NCBI GenBank assembly: GCA_016471375.1
Contig: WGLZ01000074.1
Location: forward strand, 1-64,000
Direction of reading: 5' to 3'
Source of the DNA: Cyanobacteria bacterium RI_101
GTDB lineage: Bacteria; Cyanobacteriota; Cyanobacteriia; Cyanobacteriales; Microcystaceae
Length of the DNA stretch: 64,000 nt
Positions 36,672 to 46,867 of this stretch are shown one piece after another (the first letter of the stretch is position 1; each line of letters starts with the position of its first letter). The notes beneath the pieces were generated by a model. It saw nothing but the letters and a program-made list of their open reading frames with translations. It made no database searches and was not told the DNA's origin. The position numbers and the translations under genes are program-made.

Positions 36672-38046
36672 GACCAATCCTCTCGGACGGCTCGGACAAA
36701 CCTTAGGCCCCGGTTTTCAGAAAATCGCTAAAAGTTTTAGCTGGCTTCTGCTGGAGCGCCTAGTGGTCATGGGGACGGCGCTGACGGTGGGCATTTATAC
36801 GGTGCGCTACCTCGGCGCGGCTCAATTCGGCAAACTCAGCTACGCCTACAGTTTTGTCAATATTTTTGAAGGATTGGCGAAATTGGGGCTAGATAGCGTC
36901 GTCATTCGGAATTTAGTCCAGAACGCTCAGCCCAAGGAAAAAATTCTCGGCGCGACCTTTACGCTCAAAAGTTGCGCTCTCCTCGGCGCCGTTGGTATTA
37001 GTATTGGCTCTTTTTTGAGTTTTAATACTGACCCAACCACCAATTTGCTATTAATAATCATCGCCTTTAGTTTACTGTTTAACAGTTTAGACGGGATTGA
37101 TTTTTGGTTTCAATCTCAAGTGATCTCTCAAAAGGCGGCTCAAGTCAGAATTGGTCAATTTATCATTAGTTCTATCTTAAAGCTGACTTTTATTTATTTT
37201 CAGTTGTCCGTGATTTTTTTCGCGGGCTTATACGTTTTAGAAAACGCCCTGAGAGCGTTAGGTTTTCTCTGGATGTACCGCCGGGGGAAAGAAAATATTT
37301 TTCATTGGCGCTGGGATAAAAAGGTGGCGGGGGCTTTACTCCGGGACGCTTGGCCCCTGATTCTCTCCTCCATGATGATTATCCTTTACATGCGAGTGGA
37401 TCAAGTGATGTTGGGAATCATCGCCGGCCCTAAAGCCGTGGGGCTGTACTCCGCCGCCATTCGTTTTTCCGAGATTTGGTATTTTATTCCCGTTATTATT
37501 TGCTCCTCTGTTTTTCCCGCCATTATCAAAGCTAAATCGCTCAGCGCCGAAATTTACCGCCGTCGTCTCCAATATCTCTACGATTTTTTAGTTTGGCTTT
37601 CCCTCCTGTTAGCCCTGGGGGTTTCTCTCGTCGCCTACCCCTTGATCGACTTCCTCCTCGGCGCCGATTTTCGTCCCTCCGCTTTGATTTTAATTGTTCA
37701 CGTTTGGGCCATCCCCTTTGTCTTCCTCGGAGTCGCCCGTTCCCAATGGCTCATCGCCGAAAATTTAACCCGCTTTAGTTTTTTGACCACCAGCCTCGGC
37801 GCCGTCGCTAATATTTTGCTGAACCTCTGGCTGATTCCGCCCTACGGCGGGCTGGGCGCGGCGCTGGCCACCCTCGCGTCCTACGCCATAGCCAACTACC
37901 TCAGCGGCGCTTTTTTCCCGTCCACTCGCCCAAGTTTTGCGCAGATGACCCAGGCGCTTTTCATTCCCCTCCGTTGGCGTAAAAACCAGATCTACCTCGG
38001 AGAACTGAGAACCCTACTGCGGCGCTCGTCGGCGCCGAAAATTTAG
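36670..38046 (+). CDS. Oligosaccharide flippase family membrane protein (Wzx/MOP type)
   Basis: Twelve or more hydrophobic segments run through the protein, starting LLERLVVMGTALTVGIYTVRYLGAAQFG, the usual N-terminal block of polysaccharide-export flippases. Its likely job is moving lipid-linked sugars across the plasma membrane for surface polysaccharide. I prefer GTG 36670 (VTNPLGRLGQ); the longer frame from 36610 overlaps aroE and reads through a dispersed repeat. No glycosyltransferase genes are adjacent. Confidence 0.85.
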   Translation: MTNPLGRLGQTLGPGFQKIAKSFSWLLLERLVVMGTALTVGIYTVRYLGAAQFGKLSYAYSFVNIFEGLAKLGLDSVVIRNLVQNAQPKEKILGATFTLKSCALLGAVGISIGSFLSFNTDPTTNLLLIIIAFSLLFNSLDGIDFWFQSQVISQKAAQVRIGQFIISSILKLTFIYFQLSVIFFAGLYVLENALRALGFLWMYRRGKENIFHWRWDKKVAGALLRDAWPLILSSMMIILYMRVDQVMLGIIAGPKAVGLYSAAIRFSEIWYFIPVIICSSVFPAIIKAKSLSAEIYRRRLQYLYDFLVWLSLLLALGVSLVAYPLIDFLLGADFRPSALILIVHVWAIPFVFLGVARSQWLIAENLTRFSFLTTSLGAVANILLNLWLIPPYGGLGAALATLASYAIANYLSGAFFPSTRPSFAQMTQALFIPLRWRKNQIYLGELRTLLRRSSAPKI

Positions 38047-38079
38047 GGGCGGGTTAGAAGTTGGGGAACTCTAACGAAT

Positions 38080-38523
38080 TTGCGCCCGCCGTGGTTAAAA
38101 TCAAACGATTATCCTCTGCTTCTCTCCTCCATGCTCCACACTCGCGAAGATTTCCGCGTCCTCAAAGAATGCTACAAATGGGCCTGGGTGCTTAACTACG
38201 GCACCGCCTTCTACGAAACTCAACGTTACCAAGACTTTACCCACTTTTACTATCTCCGCTCTACCCCGGACTCGGCGACGCCCCTGGAGCATCCGCCAGC
38301 CATCGCTTTGCCGCCCCGGCTGTTTATCGATCTGGTCTGCGGCTCCCCGTCCCAGGCCCCGGCGCTGGAAAAAATTCGCCGAGCCGCCCAGACCTTTGAA
38401 AATTGTTGGCGAGACTTGAGCGACTGTCCGGGTTTGTCCCTCGGCGAGATTGTCCTTTATCACGACCGACGCCAAGGACGAATGGGCGTCGCCCCCCTGG
38501 AAACCGCCGTTCTGGGAGAATAA
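38080..38523 (+). CDS. Conserved hypothetical cyanobacterial protein
   Basis: This is a soluble 147-residue protein with no membrane helix or signal peptide. ATG 38131 (MLHTREDFRVLKECYKWAW) is an alternative start and fits a conserved-looking beginning better. It is rich in aromatic residues in the first half (WAWVLNYGTAFYETQRYQDFTHFYYL). I do not recognise the family. Its stop codon is 1 bp from the likely start of rimI, suggesting translational coupling. Confidence 0.6.
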   Translation: MRPPWLKSNDYPLLLSSMLHTREDFRVLKECYKWAWVLNYGTAFYETQRYQDFTHFYYLRSTPDSATPLEHPPAIALPPRLFIDLVCGSPSQAPALEKIRRAAQTFENCWRDLSDCPGLSLGEIVLYHDRRQGRMGVAPLETAVLGE

Positions 38524-38524
38524 T

Positions 38525-39112
38525 TTGACTGAGTCTCGCCTCGCCCTTTTTTCGCCGCAAGAAACGGATTTACCCGCTTTTGTGGAACTAGATCGTCTCT
38601 GCTTAGGCGGGATGTGGAGCTTGGACGGTTATCGCCGGGAGTGGGAAAGCGCCAAAGGCTTCCTTTTGGGGTTGCGAGATAACGACGGTCTGCGGGGCGT
38701 CGGCGCCTTTTGGCAAATTTTGGAAGAAGCCCACATTACCCTGCTCATGGTTCACCCCCAATACCGGGGGCGAGGCTGGGGCCGTTTGTTGTTGCTCGCT
38801 CTCTTGGCGGAAGCCCGGCGCCGTCAGTTAGAGCGGGCCACCTTGGAGGTGAGGGCCTCTAACCAAGTGGCAAGGGATCTGTACTTTAGCCTTGGATTTC
38901 GTCTGGCGGGAACCCGTAAAAACTATTACGACGATCCCGCCGAGGACGCCCAGATTCTCTGGCTGAACGGCCTCCAGACGCCGATCTGGGAGCGGCGCTG
39001 GGAAACCCATTGGCGAGAGCAAGAAACCCGTTTAGCGGCACAGGGGTTGACCCTGACGGCCCTGGGGGAAGCTCTCCTCTACAATGGGGCTAAATTATCG
39101 CCCGGAATCTAG
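38525..39112 (+). CDS. rimI: GNAT acetyltransferase, ribosomal protein S18 alanine N-acetyltransferase type
   Basis: The GNAT core shows the acetyl-CoA loop PQYRGRGWGRLLLLALL and the following LEVRASNQVARDLYFSLGF block, the RimI pattern. TTG 38525 is the first start after the stop of the preceding gene and gives 195 residues; the longer ATG frame from 38450 overlaps that gene by 74 bp. The C-terminal tail (about 150-195) is longer than in E. coli RimI. The substrate is inferred from family membership. Confidence 0.8.
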   Translation: MTESRLALFSPQETDLPAFVELDRLCLGGMWSLDGYRREWESAKGFLLGLRDNDGLRGVGAFWQILEEAHITLLMVHPQYRGRGWGRLLLLALLAEARRRQLERATLEVRASNQVARDLYFSLGFRLAGTRKNYYDDPAEDAQILWLNGLQTPIWERRWETHWREQETRLAAQGLTLTALGEALLYNGAKLSPGI

Positions 39113-39126
39113 GTAGAGGTGGAGTC

Positions 39127-39465
39127 ATGTCGAAGGAAAAGTCTGGCGGGGCGCTCCTAGCGGGGTTACTGGTGGGGGGGCTGATGGGCGCCGCCGCGGG
39201 GCTACTGTTGGCGCCCCGTTCCGGTCGGGAAACCCGGCGCTTGCTGAAAAAGTCCGCCGACGCTCTGCCGGAATTGGTAGAAGATCTCTCCGCTACCTTA
39301 CAACTGCAAACCGCCCAACTGTCGGAAGCGGCCCAGCAAAATTGGCAAGAGACCCTCAATCGCCTTCAGGAGGCCATCGCCGCCGGAGTGGAAGCGAGTC
39401 AATGGGATTTGCCGTCGGAGCCGAGGGACGTCACCCCTAGGGGCGACGACCGGGAAACCCTGTAG
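39127..39465 (+). CDS. YtxH domain small membrane protein
   Basis: A single glycine-rich membrane helix (GALLAGLLVGGLMGAAAGLLLAP, residues 8-30) is followed by a basic stop-transfer SGRETRR and an amphipathic tail, the YtxH layout. The family is stress-associated in Firmicutes and of unknown function in cyanobacteria. It lies 13 bp upstream of the DUF948-like gene, so the two likely form an operon after rimI. Confidence 0.82.
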   Translation: MSKEKSGGALLAGLLVGGLMGAAAGLLLAPRSGRETRRLLKKSADALPELVEDLSATLQLQTAQLSEAAQQNWQETLNRLQEAIAAGVEASQWDLPSEPRDVTPRGDDRETL

Positions 39466-39478
39466 CGGAGAAATCCCG

Positions 39479-39865
39479 ATGACTGAACCTGTTTTCTGGT
39501 TAGGCCTATCTCTCGCCCTAGTGGCCATGAGTCTGACGGCGGTGTTGGCGGCGGCTCTGCCGGCGCTTCAGGAATTGGGCCGGGCGGCCCGTAGCGCCGA
39601 AAAGCTTTTTGACACCCTCAACCGAGACTTTCCCCCCACCTTGGAAGCGATTCGGCTCACCGGTCTGGAAATTAGCGAACTGACGGACGATCTGAATCAA
39701 GGGCTTAAAGGCGCCGTCGAGGCGGGACAGTCGGTGGAGCGGGGACTTCATACCGCTAAAACCGGGGTTAGCGTCGCCCAACGGGGCGGTCGGCGCTTGG
39801 CCGCGGGAGTCAAGGCCGCCTGGCGAACGTGGCAAACCTATCCCCTCAAAGACCCCTACGCTTAG
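39479..39865 (+). CDS. DUF948-like small membrane protein
   Basis: An N-terminal helix (FWLGLSLALVAMSLTAVLAAALPAL) anchors 128 residues, followed by a helical tail resembling DUF948 (LNRDFPPTLEAIRLTGLEISELTDDLNQGLKG). DUF948 and YtxH proteins often occur as neighbours, as here. Function is unknown. Confidence 0.78.
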   Translation: MTEPVFWLGLSLALVAMSLTAVLAAALPALQELGRAARSAEKLFDTLNRDFPPTLEAIRLTGLEISELTDDLNQGLKGAVEAGQSVERGLHTAKTGVSVAQRGGRRLAAGVKAAWRTWQTYPLKDPYA

Positions 39866-39931
39866 GGAAAGCTTTACCTTAGAATAAGGTTAACAAGTGT
39901 AAAGTTTTTTTAAAATTTGTAAGCTACCGTT

Positions 39932-40738
39932 ATGAAAAAATTCGGTTTGTCAGGATGGGGGGCGACTGTGCTGGCTTGGGTTCTATCCGCTTGGCTCTGG
40001 GGCGCGGCTCCCCCCCAGGCGCTGGCGGTGAATAATCCCGAGCTTTTACCGGCGGAGGCCACGCCCATTGTGGATTTGGCTAATTTTCTGCCCCAGCCCC
40101 AGGAAGACAAACTGATTGAAGAGATTGGGGATTTTGAAGCGGAAACGGGTTGGAAACTGCGAGTGCTCACTCAGTACGACCGCAGTCCGGGTCGGGCGGT
40201 GATTCCCTTTTGGGGACTGGACGATAAAAGTATTTTGTTGGTGGCGGACGCCCGGGGCGGTAATTTATTAGCTTTTAGTATTGGCGACGCCGTTTACGAG
40301 TTAATGCCCCGCACCTTCTGGATTGAACTCCAGGCTCGTTTCGGCAATATGTATTATATTCGCGACAACGGCGAAAACCGAGCCATTACCGAGGCGCTGG
40401 ACACTGTTAAGGGTTGCTTGCTGAAAGGGGGCTGTAACGTGGTGCCGGGCTTGCCTCGGGAGCAATGGATCTTGACCCTCGTGACCTCCATTGTGGGGGG
40501 CTTAATTTTCGGTTTCGCGGCCATTCCCCGGCGGGAGGGCCAAATTTTCGCTTGGCAGTGGGTGCTAATTATGTCGCCCCTCTGGGGCATTTTGGTCATC
40601 GCCTTCGGCGTCGGCCCCGTGGTGACCCGAACCAGCGATTGGTTGCCCCTCAGCCGTAATTTAATGGGCTTCGCCCTAGGGATTCTGGTGGCTTATTTAT
40701 CGCCGCTCCTCAATCAACCCAATCCCTCTAAAACCTAG
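39932..40738 (+). CDS. TPM-domain thylakoid protein (Psb32-like)
   Basis: An N-terminal signal peptide (about residues 1-30, ending PPQALAV) is followed by a TPM domain (about 35-165). The domain begins LLPAEATPIVDLANFLPQPQEDKL and contains ETGWKLRVLTQY, as in cyanobacterial Psb32 and plant TLP18.3, which help photosystem II repair in the lumen. Three hydrophobic helices at the C-terminus (about 178-262) anchor it. Confidence 0.85.
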   Translation: MKKFGLSGWGATVLAWVLSAWLWGAAPPQALAVNNPELLPAEATPIVDLANFLPQPQEDKLIEEIGDFEAETGWKLRVLTQYDRSPGRAVIPFWGLDDKSILLVADARGGNLLAFSIGDAVYELMPRTFWIELQARFGNMYYIRDNGENRAITEALDTVKGCLLKGGCNVVPGLPREQWILTLVTSIVGGLIFGFAAIPRREGQIFAWQWVLIMSPLWGILVIAFGVGPVVTRTSDWLPLSRNLMGFALGILVAYLSPLLNQPNPSKT

Positions 40739-40825
40739 CGGCGCTCAAAGTTTCCTAGGATACAATATCCTTTTTTAAATCCGGCTATCAAGAGAGCCGA
40801 CTACCCGCGGCAGGAGTTTAGGCGT

Positions 40826-41257
40826 ATGAACGCATCGGAACAAGCCCACGGCTGGGAGATTACCAGTAAAATTGTTGGCGTTGTTCACCTCTTTAAAACC
40901 CAATTTCCCGACGCCCGCGCGGATCTCAAACCCTGGCGCAGCGACCCGGAAACTCAAGGCCAAGTCGATCCCGACTCCATCGATATCGGCTTTCATCTGC
41001 CGGGCTGGAGTCCCCGCTTTCAAAGTCGGAGCATTCTAGTGCAAATTCGTTTCCATCGCGACCCCCTGGAGGGAGCGCCGCGGTTAATTGGGCTAGAGAT
41101 CTTGGGGATCAACCATCAGGGTCAAGCTTGGCGCCTATCCACGGTGGAAAATTGGCGAGTTGAAGGCGCTTATCCCCCGGCTCAAGATATTGGCGAAAAA
41201 TTGCGGGCTTTCGCCAGACAAGCTTTTGAGTTATTTCAATCTCCCTGCCTCGGTTAA
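40826..41257 (+). CDS. Conserved hypothetical protein
   Basis: This 143-residue soluble protein contains alternating strand-like segments (IDIGFHLPGWSPRFQSRSILVQIRFH, RLIGLEILGINHQG). No membrane segment or signal peptide is visible. I recognise it only as of cyanobacterial type, with no known function. It has its own spacer upstream (87 bp) and a 315-bp spacer before psbB. Confidence 0.6.
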   Translation: MNASEQAHGWEITSKIVGVVHLFKTQFPDARADLKPWRSDPETQGQVDPDSIDIGFHLPGWSPRFQSRSILVQIRFHRDPLEGAPRLIGLEILGINHQGQAWRLSTVENWRVEGAYPPAQDIGEKLRAFARQAFELFQSPCLG

Positions 41258-41572
41258 CTCCCGTTAACCCCGGAGACGGCGCCGAACCCTCCCTTTTCCG
41301 AGAATCCTTTGCTACCATACGGCGATTATCTGCCTAATCTTCGATTGAGTCGAGACCGAGGGAGGGAGCGCCGAGCCGGATTTTTCCGATTCCGCCCCAA
41401 GAAAGTTAAACCCTTTCTTCCTAAACCCCCTTTCCATGGATAATAATTAGAACTTAGCTCTGAGGGAAAGTTTCTTTCCACTCAGTCAAGACATAGGTTC
41501 TTATCATAACCGACCCATTAGAAAACCGTCTCTAAAGACCCCAACTCTGTCCATTACCTTAAAGGAGCGTCA
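41258..41572. promoter_or_regulatory. psbB upstream region (315 bp)
   Basis: This spacer holds no ORF. The last 15 bp contain AAAGGAGCGTC, a strong Shine-Dalgarno sequence for psbB. A+T-rich segments near 41440-41520 are candidate promoter positions, but I cannot fix a -10 with confidence. Confidence 0.5.
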
Positions 41573-43096
41573 ATGGGACTACCTTGGTATCGCGTTCACA
41601 CCGTCGTTCTGAATGATCCGGGACGACTCATTTCCGTTCACCTCATGCACACGGCGCTGGTGGCGGGCTGGGCCGGTTCAATGGCCCTGTACGAATTGGC
41701 TATTTTCGACCCCAGCGACCCGGCGCTGAATCCGATGTGGCGTCAAGGGATGTTTGTGCTTCCCTTCATGGCCCGCCTAGGAGTGACTTCTTCCTGGCGC
41801 GGCTGGAGCGTCACCGGCGAAACCGGCCTCGACCCCGGCTTCTGGTCCTTTGAAGGCGTCGCCGCCGCCCACATCGTTCTCTCCGGTCTCCTGTTCCTAG
41901 CCGCCGTTTGGCACTGGACCTTCTGGGATCTGGAACTCTTTACCGACCCCCGCACCGGCGAACCCGCTTTGGATTTGCCCAAAATGTTCGGGATTCACCT
42001 CTTCCTCTCCGGTCTCCTCTGCTTTGGCTTCGGCGCTTTCCATTTAACCGGCGTCTGGGGCCCCGGCATGTGGGTCTCCGACCCCTACGGTCTCACGGGC
42101 CATGTTCAACCCGTGGCGCCGGAATGGGGGCCCTCGGGCTTTAACCCCTTTAACCCCGGGGGCGTGGTGGCTCACCACATCGCCGCCGGTATTGTGGGGA
42201 TTATCGCCGGGCTGTTCCACTTAACGGTGCGGCCGCCGGAGCGCCTCTATAAGGCCCTGCGGATGGGGAACATCGAAACCGTCCTCTCCAGCAGTATCGC
42301 CGCCGTCTTCTTCGCCGCCTTCGTGGTGGCGGGCACCATGTGGTACGGCAACGCCACCACCCCCATCGAACTCTTTGGCCCCACCCGTTACCAATGGGAT
42401 AAAGGCTACTTCCAGGAAGAAATCCAGCGCCGGGTGGATAGCAAACTGGCGGACGGCGCTTCTCTGCAAGAAGCCTGGGCTAGCATTCCCGAAAAACTGG
42501 CCTTCTACGACTACGTCGGCAACAGCCCCGCCAAGGGCGGTCTCTTCCGCACCGGCGCTATGGATAGCGGCGACGGTATCGCCACCAGTTGGCTGGGTCA
42601 CCCCGTCTTTACGGATAAAGAAGGTCGGGTTCTCACCGTGCGACGGATGCCCAACTTCTTTGAAACCTTCCCGGTGATCATGACCGATAAGGACGGCGTG
42701 GTTCGGGCCGATATTCCCTTCCGGCGCTCGGAATCCAAATTTAGCGTCGAACAAACCGGCGTCACCGTCAGTTTCTACGGCGGCGAACTGGACGGTCAAA
42801 AATTCTCCGATCCGGGTCTGGTGAAGCAATACGCCCGCAAAGCCCAGCTTGGGGAACCCTTCGTCTTCGACACCGAAACCTTCAACTCCGACGGGGTGTT
42901 CCGCACTAGCCCCCGGGGTTGGTTCACCTTCGGCCACGCCGTTTTCGCCCTACTCTTCTTCTTTGGTCACATCTGGCACGGCTCCCGCACCCTCTTCCGG
43001 GACGTCTTTGCCGGGGTCGATCCGGGTCTGGAAGAACAGGTGGAATTTGGGGTTTTCGCCAAGGTGGGCGACCTCTCCACCCGCAAAGAAGCCTAG
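41573..43096 (+). CDS. psbB: Photosystem II CP47 chlorophyll-binding apoprotein
   Basis: This is the inner antenna of PSII. The N-terminus [35 protein letters not shown] and 507-residue length are invariant for CP47. Six membrane helices and the large lumenal loop (about 260-450, containing [18 protein letters not shown]) are complete. The gene is followed 38 bp later by a strong terminator, and no psbT lies between, so it is monocistronic here. Confidence 0.99.
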   Translation: MGLPWYRVHTVVLNDPGRLISVHLMHTALVAGWAGSMALYELAIFDPSDPALNPMWRQGMFVLPFMARLGVTSSWRGWSVTGETGLDPGFWSFEGVAAAHIVLSGLLFLAAVWHWTFWDLELFTDPRTGEPALDLPKMFGIHLFLSGLLCFGFGAFHLTGVWGPGMWVSDPYGLTGHVQPVAPEWGPSGFNPFNPGGVVAHHIAAGIVGIIAGLFHLTVRPPERLYKALRMGNIETVLSSSIAAVFFAAFVVAGTMWYGNATTPIELFGPTRYQWDKGYFQEEIQRRVDSKLADGASLQEAWASIPEKLAFYDYVGNSPAKGGLFRTGAMDSGDGIATSWLGHPVFTDKEGRVLTVRRMPNFFETFPVIMTDKDGVVRADIPFRRSESKFSVEQTGVTVSFYGGELDGQKFSDPGLVKQYARKAQLGEPFVFDTETFNSDGVFRTSPRGWFTFGHAVFALLFFFGHIWHGSRTLFRDVFAGVDPGLEEQVEFGVFAKVGDLSTRKEA

Positions 43097-43133
43097 ACTT
43101 TTCTAGTTTTTCTCTTCTTTGAAATAGTTGATG

Positions 43134-43166
43134 AGTAGAGCTTCGACAAAGGCTCTACTTTTTTTT
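43134..43166 (+). terminator. Intrinsic terminator of psbB
   Basis: An 8-bp stem AGTAGAGC/GCTCTACT with a 10-base loop is followed by a run of nine T, 38 bp after the psbB stop codon. Confidence 0.92.
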
Positions 43167-43246
43167 GGGGAAAAATTACCGGGAGAGTTTGAGGATGTTG
43201 GCTCATCCTTCCAAATTAGAGTAATACTTGCGGCGCTGGCTAAAAC

Positions 43247-43507
43247 TTAGGGATTTGGGAAAAAAGTCACCTTGCCCAGTAAGCCGAGCAATCCCCCGAC
43301 CAAAGCAAAGAGAATCCCAATGATCCAACCGGTAAGACCACCGACCCGCGCCTCAATGGAATCTAATCGCTTGCCAGTATCCGTAACTTTCTGATCGAGG
43401 GTTGCCAGCGCCGCTTTCATATCAGCTTGACCCGATTCCAGGCGTTCCAAGCGGGAGTCTATTTTATCGAGGATTTTGCTGAGTTCGGTTTCAATAGTAG
43501 TAGCCAT
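43247..43507 (-). CDS. Small coiled-coil protein with C-terminal membrane helix
   Basis: The first 55 of 86 residues form a heptad-rich helix (LSKILDKIDSRLERLESGQADMKAAL). It is followed by one membrane helix (LTGWIIGILFALVGGLLGLLG). The layout is like phage XhlA-type or DUF1640-like tail-anchored proteins common in cyanobacterial genomes. Function is unknown. No operon partner is evident. Confidence 0.7.
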   Translation of the reverse strand: MATTIETELSKILDKIDSRLERLESGQADMKAALATLDQKVTDTGKRLDSIEARVGGLTGWIIGILFALVGGLLGLLGKVTFFPNP

Positions 43508-43687
43508 GATGATTAAGGAGTTAGGGTTCTTCTAAGAGAGAGTGCTAGAGCGCTTGAGACGCTTCTCCACCTGTATTGTACGAGCCGCGCCGGGCGAAAA
43601 GGAGAATATCGGAGCTGGCCGAATCAACAACGACTCCTAGCAAAAAATTTAAGTTATCTTAACAAAACACTCATCTTTGACGCCGCT

Positions 43688-44560
43688 ATGACCCTTTCTC
43701 TCTCCCTTCAAACCAGCGCCTCTCAATTTTGGCAATGGGAAGACTATCAAATCGCCTACACGGTTCAAGGCGCCGGGGAACCGATTCTACTGATCCACGG
43801 TTTCGGCGCTTGTTGGGGGCATTGGCGGAAAACGATTCCCGCCCTAACTGCGGAGGGCTATCGAGTCTACGCCTTGGATTTATTGGGCTTTGGGGAGTCG
43901 GATAAGCCGGTTTTAGAGTATGACTTGACCCTATGGCAAAGACAGATCGAGGCCTTTTGGCAATCCCAGATCCAAGCGCCGGTCTGGGTGGCGGGCAATT
44001 CCATTGGCGGCCTGCTGACGCTCATGGTTTTGGCGGACAATCCCCAATGGACTCGGGGCGGCGCTTTGCTCAACTGCGCCGGGGGTCTGAACCATCGCCC
44101 GGAAGAACTCCATTTTCCCCTCAACTGGATTATGGGCGCGTTTACCCAAGCCGTGTCTTCTCCCCGTTTCGGCCCTTGGCTGTTCGAGCGGATTCGTCAG
44201 AAAGCGCGAATCCGCAATACCCTCTACCAGATCTACGCCAATCGCCAAGCGGTGACCGAAGAGCTAGTGGAAATGCTTTATCAACCCTCCTGCGATCCTA
44301 ACGCTCAAAAGGTCTTCGCTTCCATCCTTTCGGCGCCGGCGGGGCCCAAACCGGAGGAGTTACTGCCGCGCATTCAGACCCCCTTATTGGTTCTCTGGGG
44401 AGAAAAAGACCCCTGGACGCCCATCAGCGGCGCCAAGATTTATCAAAATCGAGCGGGCATTCAATTTGAGAGTTTTCCCCAGGCGGGCCACTGTCCCCAG
44501 GACGACGCGCCGGACTGGGTCAACCAGCGCCTTCTGGACTGGTTAGCGACGGTCGCCTAG
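43688..44560 (+). CDS. Alpha/beta hydrolase
   Basis: The fold is complete: oxyanion-hole segment [12 protein letters not shown], nucleophile elbow Ser105 in VAGNSIGG, acid region [11 protein letters not shown] and the late His in QAGHCPQDD. The length of 290 residues is typical. It resembles cyanobacterial and chloroplast hydrolases such as pheophytinase-like proteins, but substrate cannot be assigned. It converges with the gene at 44543 and overlaps it by 18 bp. Confidence 0.88.
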   Translation: MTLSLSLQTSASQFWQWEDYQIAYTVQGAGEPILLIHGFGACWGHWRKTIPALTAEGYRVYALDLLGFGESDKPVLEYDLTLWQRQIEAFWQSQIQAPVWVAGNSIGGLLTLMVLADNPQWTRGGALLNCAGGLNHRPEELHFPLNWIMGAFTQAVSSPRFGPWLFERIRQKARIRNTLYQIYANRQAVTEELVEMLYQPSCDPNAQKVFASILSAPAGPKPEELLPRIQTPLLVLWGEKDPWTPISGAKIYQNRAGIQFESFPQAGHCPQDDAPDWVNQRLLDWLATVA

Positions 44561-45616
44561 ACCCAGATAGGTCAGCAGTCGGAGTAGGTCGAAATGTTTG
44601 GCCATTAAATTTTGAATACAATCCACCTTTACTGTTTCCTGCAAACGAACGGCGCCAAAGGCCCGATCCACAATTTCCACCGTGGTCAAGGTGTCTAGAT
44701 CCACCGAGAGAATGGGAATTTCCAAATCTTCCGCCCGACTAATAATCAGGGGTTGGGGGGGCATGTGGCCCGTGAGGATCAGGCAACTGGTGGAGGTTTC
44801 CAGCGCCGCTAATTGGAGATCGGTGCGGTCGCCGCCGGTGACCACCGCTTTATTTTCCCCCTGGCGGAAATATTCCAGCGCCGAGTTGACATTCATGGCT
44901 CCGATGGTCAGCCCCTCCACCATTAAATCGAGACGGTCGCCCCGGCAGAGCACTTGGGCCTGCAATTGATGGGCCAATTCCCGGACGCTGACGCTCTGGA
45001 GGAGCCGGTCTTGAGGCAGGAGTCCAAGAACGGCGATCCCGGATTTCTCTAAAAAGGGTTTAACAAGGGTCTCCACTTCCTCCCGGCGCTCTGGGGGAAT
45101 ATCGTTAATCACCACCCCCGCCAGACAGTCCCCGAGTTCCTGACGAGCTTTGAGAAGGGCGTCCACCACCAAGGGGGAATGGTACCGAGCCACCAGTAAA
45201 ATCGGCAAAGCTAGACTTTTAGCCAACGAAAGAAAAGACAGCCCAAAGAGGCTCCCTTCCCACAGATTACCCGGGCCTTCCAGAAGCACAAGGTCCGCCG
45301 TCAGGGTTTCCAAGGACTGCCTCAGGGCCTGAAGGTAATCCCGCTCGTCTTCTCCCCCGAGGCGCCGACGAATACTGGGTTCGTCCAAGAGAAGCAACGG
45401 CGAGCGGATCCGCTCCGAAGCTAGATTGAGCGTTTGGCCGATAAAGGCGATATCCGCCTCCTCGCTACCGCCGTTGAAACAGGTTCCCAGGGGTTTGCCG
45501 TAGGCTAGGGTTAACCCTTGAGCCTGAAGTTGACGGCCCAGGCCCAGAATCACGCCCGTTTTGCCGCTGTAGGGTTCAATGGAGCCGATCAGTAGGGAGG
45601 GATGGGGACGGTTCAC
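44543..45616 (-). CDS. BioD-like/DRTGG domain protein (phosphotransacetylase N-terminal family)
   Basis: The N-terminal half is a P-loop dethiobiotin-synthetase-like domain ([23 protein letters not shown]). The C-terminal half is a DRTGG domain with [22 protein letters not shown]. These halves form the N-terminal part of long bacterial phosphotransacetylases, but no transacetylase domain follows within its 357 residues. It is a stand-alone form of unknown, possibly regulatory, function. Confidence 0.82.
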   Translation of the reverse strand: MNRPHPSLLIGSIEPYSGKTGVILGLGRQLQAQGLTLAYGKPLGTCFNGGSEEADIAFIGQTLNLASERIRSPLLLLDEPSIRRRLGGEDERDYLQALRQSLETLTADLVLLEGPGNLWEGSLFGLSFLSLAKSLALPILLVARYHSPLVVDALLKARQELGDCLAGVVINDIPPERREEVETLVKPFLEKSGIAVLGLLPQDRLLQSVSVRELAHQLQAQVLCRGDRLDLMVEGLTIGAMNVNSALEYFRQGENKAVVTGGDRTDLQLAALETSTSCLILTGHMPPQPLIISRAEDLEIPILSVDLDTLTTVEIVDRAFGAVRLQETVKVDCIQNLMAKHFDLLRLLTYLGLGDRR

Positions 45617-45762
45617 GGGGCGGCGCTCCTTAGGGCGATTAGCGGTGGAAAGGGGAGCGAAAAAGCTCGCCCATATTGAGATCTTCAGGGATTGACAGTT
45701 TCCAAAGTTTATCCCAGCCTAGGCGCCGATGAACCTCGACTCCAGAAACCCTTCAACTCCTT

Positions 45763-46161
45763 TTAGGCGCTGAGACTGGGCGTTTCGTCAAAGCGGAGGA
45801 GTTTTTTGTAAAAATTTTGCGGGAAATCCGCTTTTTTAGTTTCGGCGTGAATCCCCAAAAGATCAATCAGGTAATCGATGAATTCGGAATTTAGGATGGT
45901 GATTTCATAACTTAAATCCGCCTGCCCCTCAAATTGGATGCGGCAACGGGTCAACTCCGACGGCAGTTTGGAGACATACCAAGTGGCCACAAACTCAATT
46001 CCCTGACCGCCTTCAATCAGGCGCTCTCCCTCCACTTTTCCCTGTTGGTAGAGACTAAGGGCAATGGGCAAAAGCTTTTGTTTATCCTTGCTGGGGTAAT
46101 AGGGGCGATAGACCTCGACTTCAACTTTGCTGGCGGGTTCAAGTTGTTCGATGGCGATCAT
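45763..46161 (-). CDS. ebsA: Type IV pilus biogenesis protein EbsA
   Basis: The 132-residue sequence (IEQLEPASKVEVEVYRPYY, GIEFVATWYVSKLPSELTRCRIQFEGQADLSYEI, FYKKLLRFDE) matches cyanobacterial EbsA, which is required for type IV pilus assembly and biofilm self-suppression in Synechococcus. It has no membrane helix. No other pilus gene is adjacent, which is usual for ebsA. Confidence 0.85.
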   Translation of the reverse strand: MIAIEQLEPASKVEVEVYRPYYPSKDKQKLLPIALSLYQQGKVEGERLIEGGQGIEFVATWYVSKLPSELTRCRIQFEGQADLSYEITILNSEFIDYLIDLLGIHAETKKADFPQNFYKKLLRFDETPSLSA

Positions 46162-46279
46162 GGCGACACAGGGGAACGATTGACAACGGCTAGCAAGACG
46201 AAGACCTTAAAAGTATTTATCCCATTTTAGAGTCGGTTTGCAAAGTCCCCCCGCCTCAGAATTTTTGGGAACGCGGCGC

Positions 46280-46867
46280 CTAGACCGCTTTTTTGCCAAA
46301 GGGTTGCCCCCACCATTGCCAACATTCCTTATTAAAAGGCGAGCGCCATTTGAGGATTAAGCGCCGCTCCCAGTGGCGCAGGGAACGTTTATCCGTCGGC
46401 GCTTGGCGCCAAAAGGCGGAAACGACGGTGGCGGGTTGGTCATAGCGCCGGTGCAGTTCGAGGTAGCGGAGAATATAGTCTTTACAATCGTGGGCGCCCC
46501 GCCAGCGTTGGCGGGCGCTGAGTCGGGTTTCGCCGACGTAAAGCAGGAGAGACGCCTCCCGATCGAGGACAAAGTATAAACAGCCTTGTTCTTGACTCTC
46601 CAGCGCCGCCCAGGGTTGGGACTGACGCCAAAAAAGAGCGGAGTGAGCGGGCAGACTAAAGGGATCGAGTTGGTCGGGAGAGGTTGCGAGGGGAGACTCC
46701 GTCCCCCAAAGGCTGGTCTGTCGGGGTTGAATCTCGGCGCGACACTGGCGCTGATAAGCGGCGACGCGAGCTTTCCAGGCTTGCAATTCCCCCGGCGAGA
46801 GAACCAGAGTCGGCGGACGCTGAACCTGATAGGACGATGGTAGATCAAACAGTTTAAGCTGTTTCAC
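46280..46867 (-). CDS. GIY-YIG-like nuclease domain protein
   Basis: The centre of the 195-residue protein (about 95-135) reads CLYFVLDREASLLLYVGETRLSARQRW, a GIY-YIG type core with YF and YVG in place of the two name motifs and an arginine where catalysis needs it. The late HWERRLILKWRSPFNKECW block is characteristic of a cyanobacterial subgroup. Nuclease activity is inferred. It is adjacent (0 bp) to the PP2C gene upstream on the same strand. Confidence 0.72.
   Translation of the reverse strand: MKQLKLFDLPSSYQVQRPPTLVLSPGELQAWKARVAAYQRQCRAEIQPRQTSLWGTESPLATSPDQLDPFSLPAHSALFWRQSQPWAALESQEQGCLYFVLDREASLLLYVGETRLSARQRWRGAHDCKDYILRYLELHRRYDQPATVVSAFWRQAPTDKRSLRHWERRLILKWRSPFNKECWQWWGQPFGKKAV

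Noticed and set aside
43097-43133. A psbT gene directly after psbB
   Set aside because: The spacer to the terminator is too short for any psbT frame and contains none.
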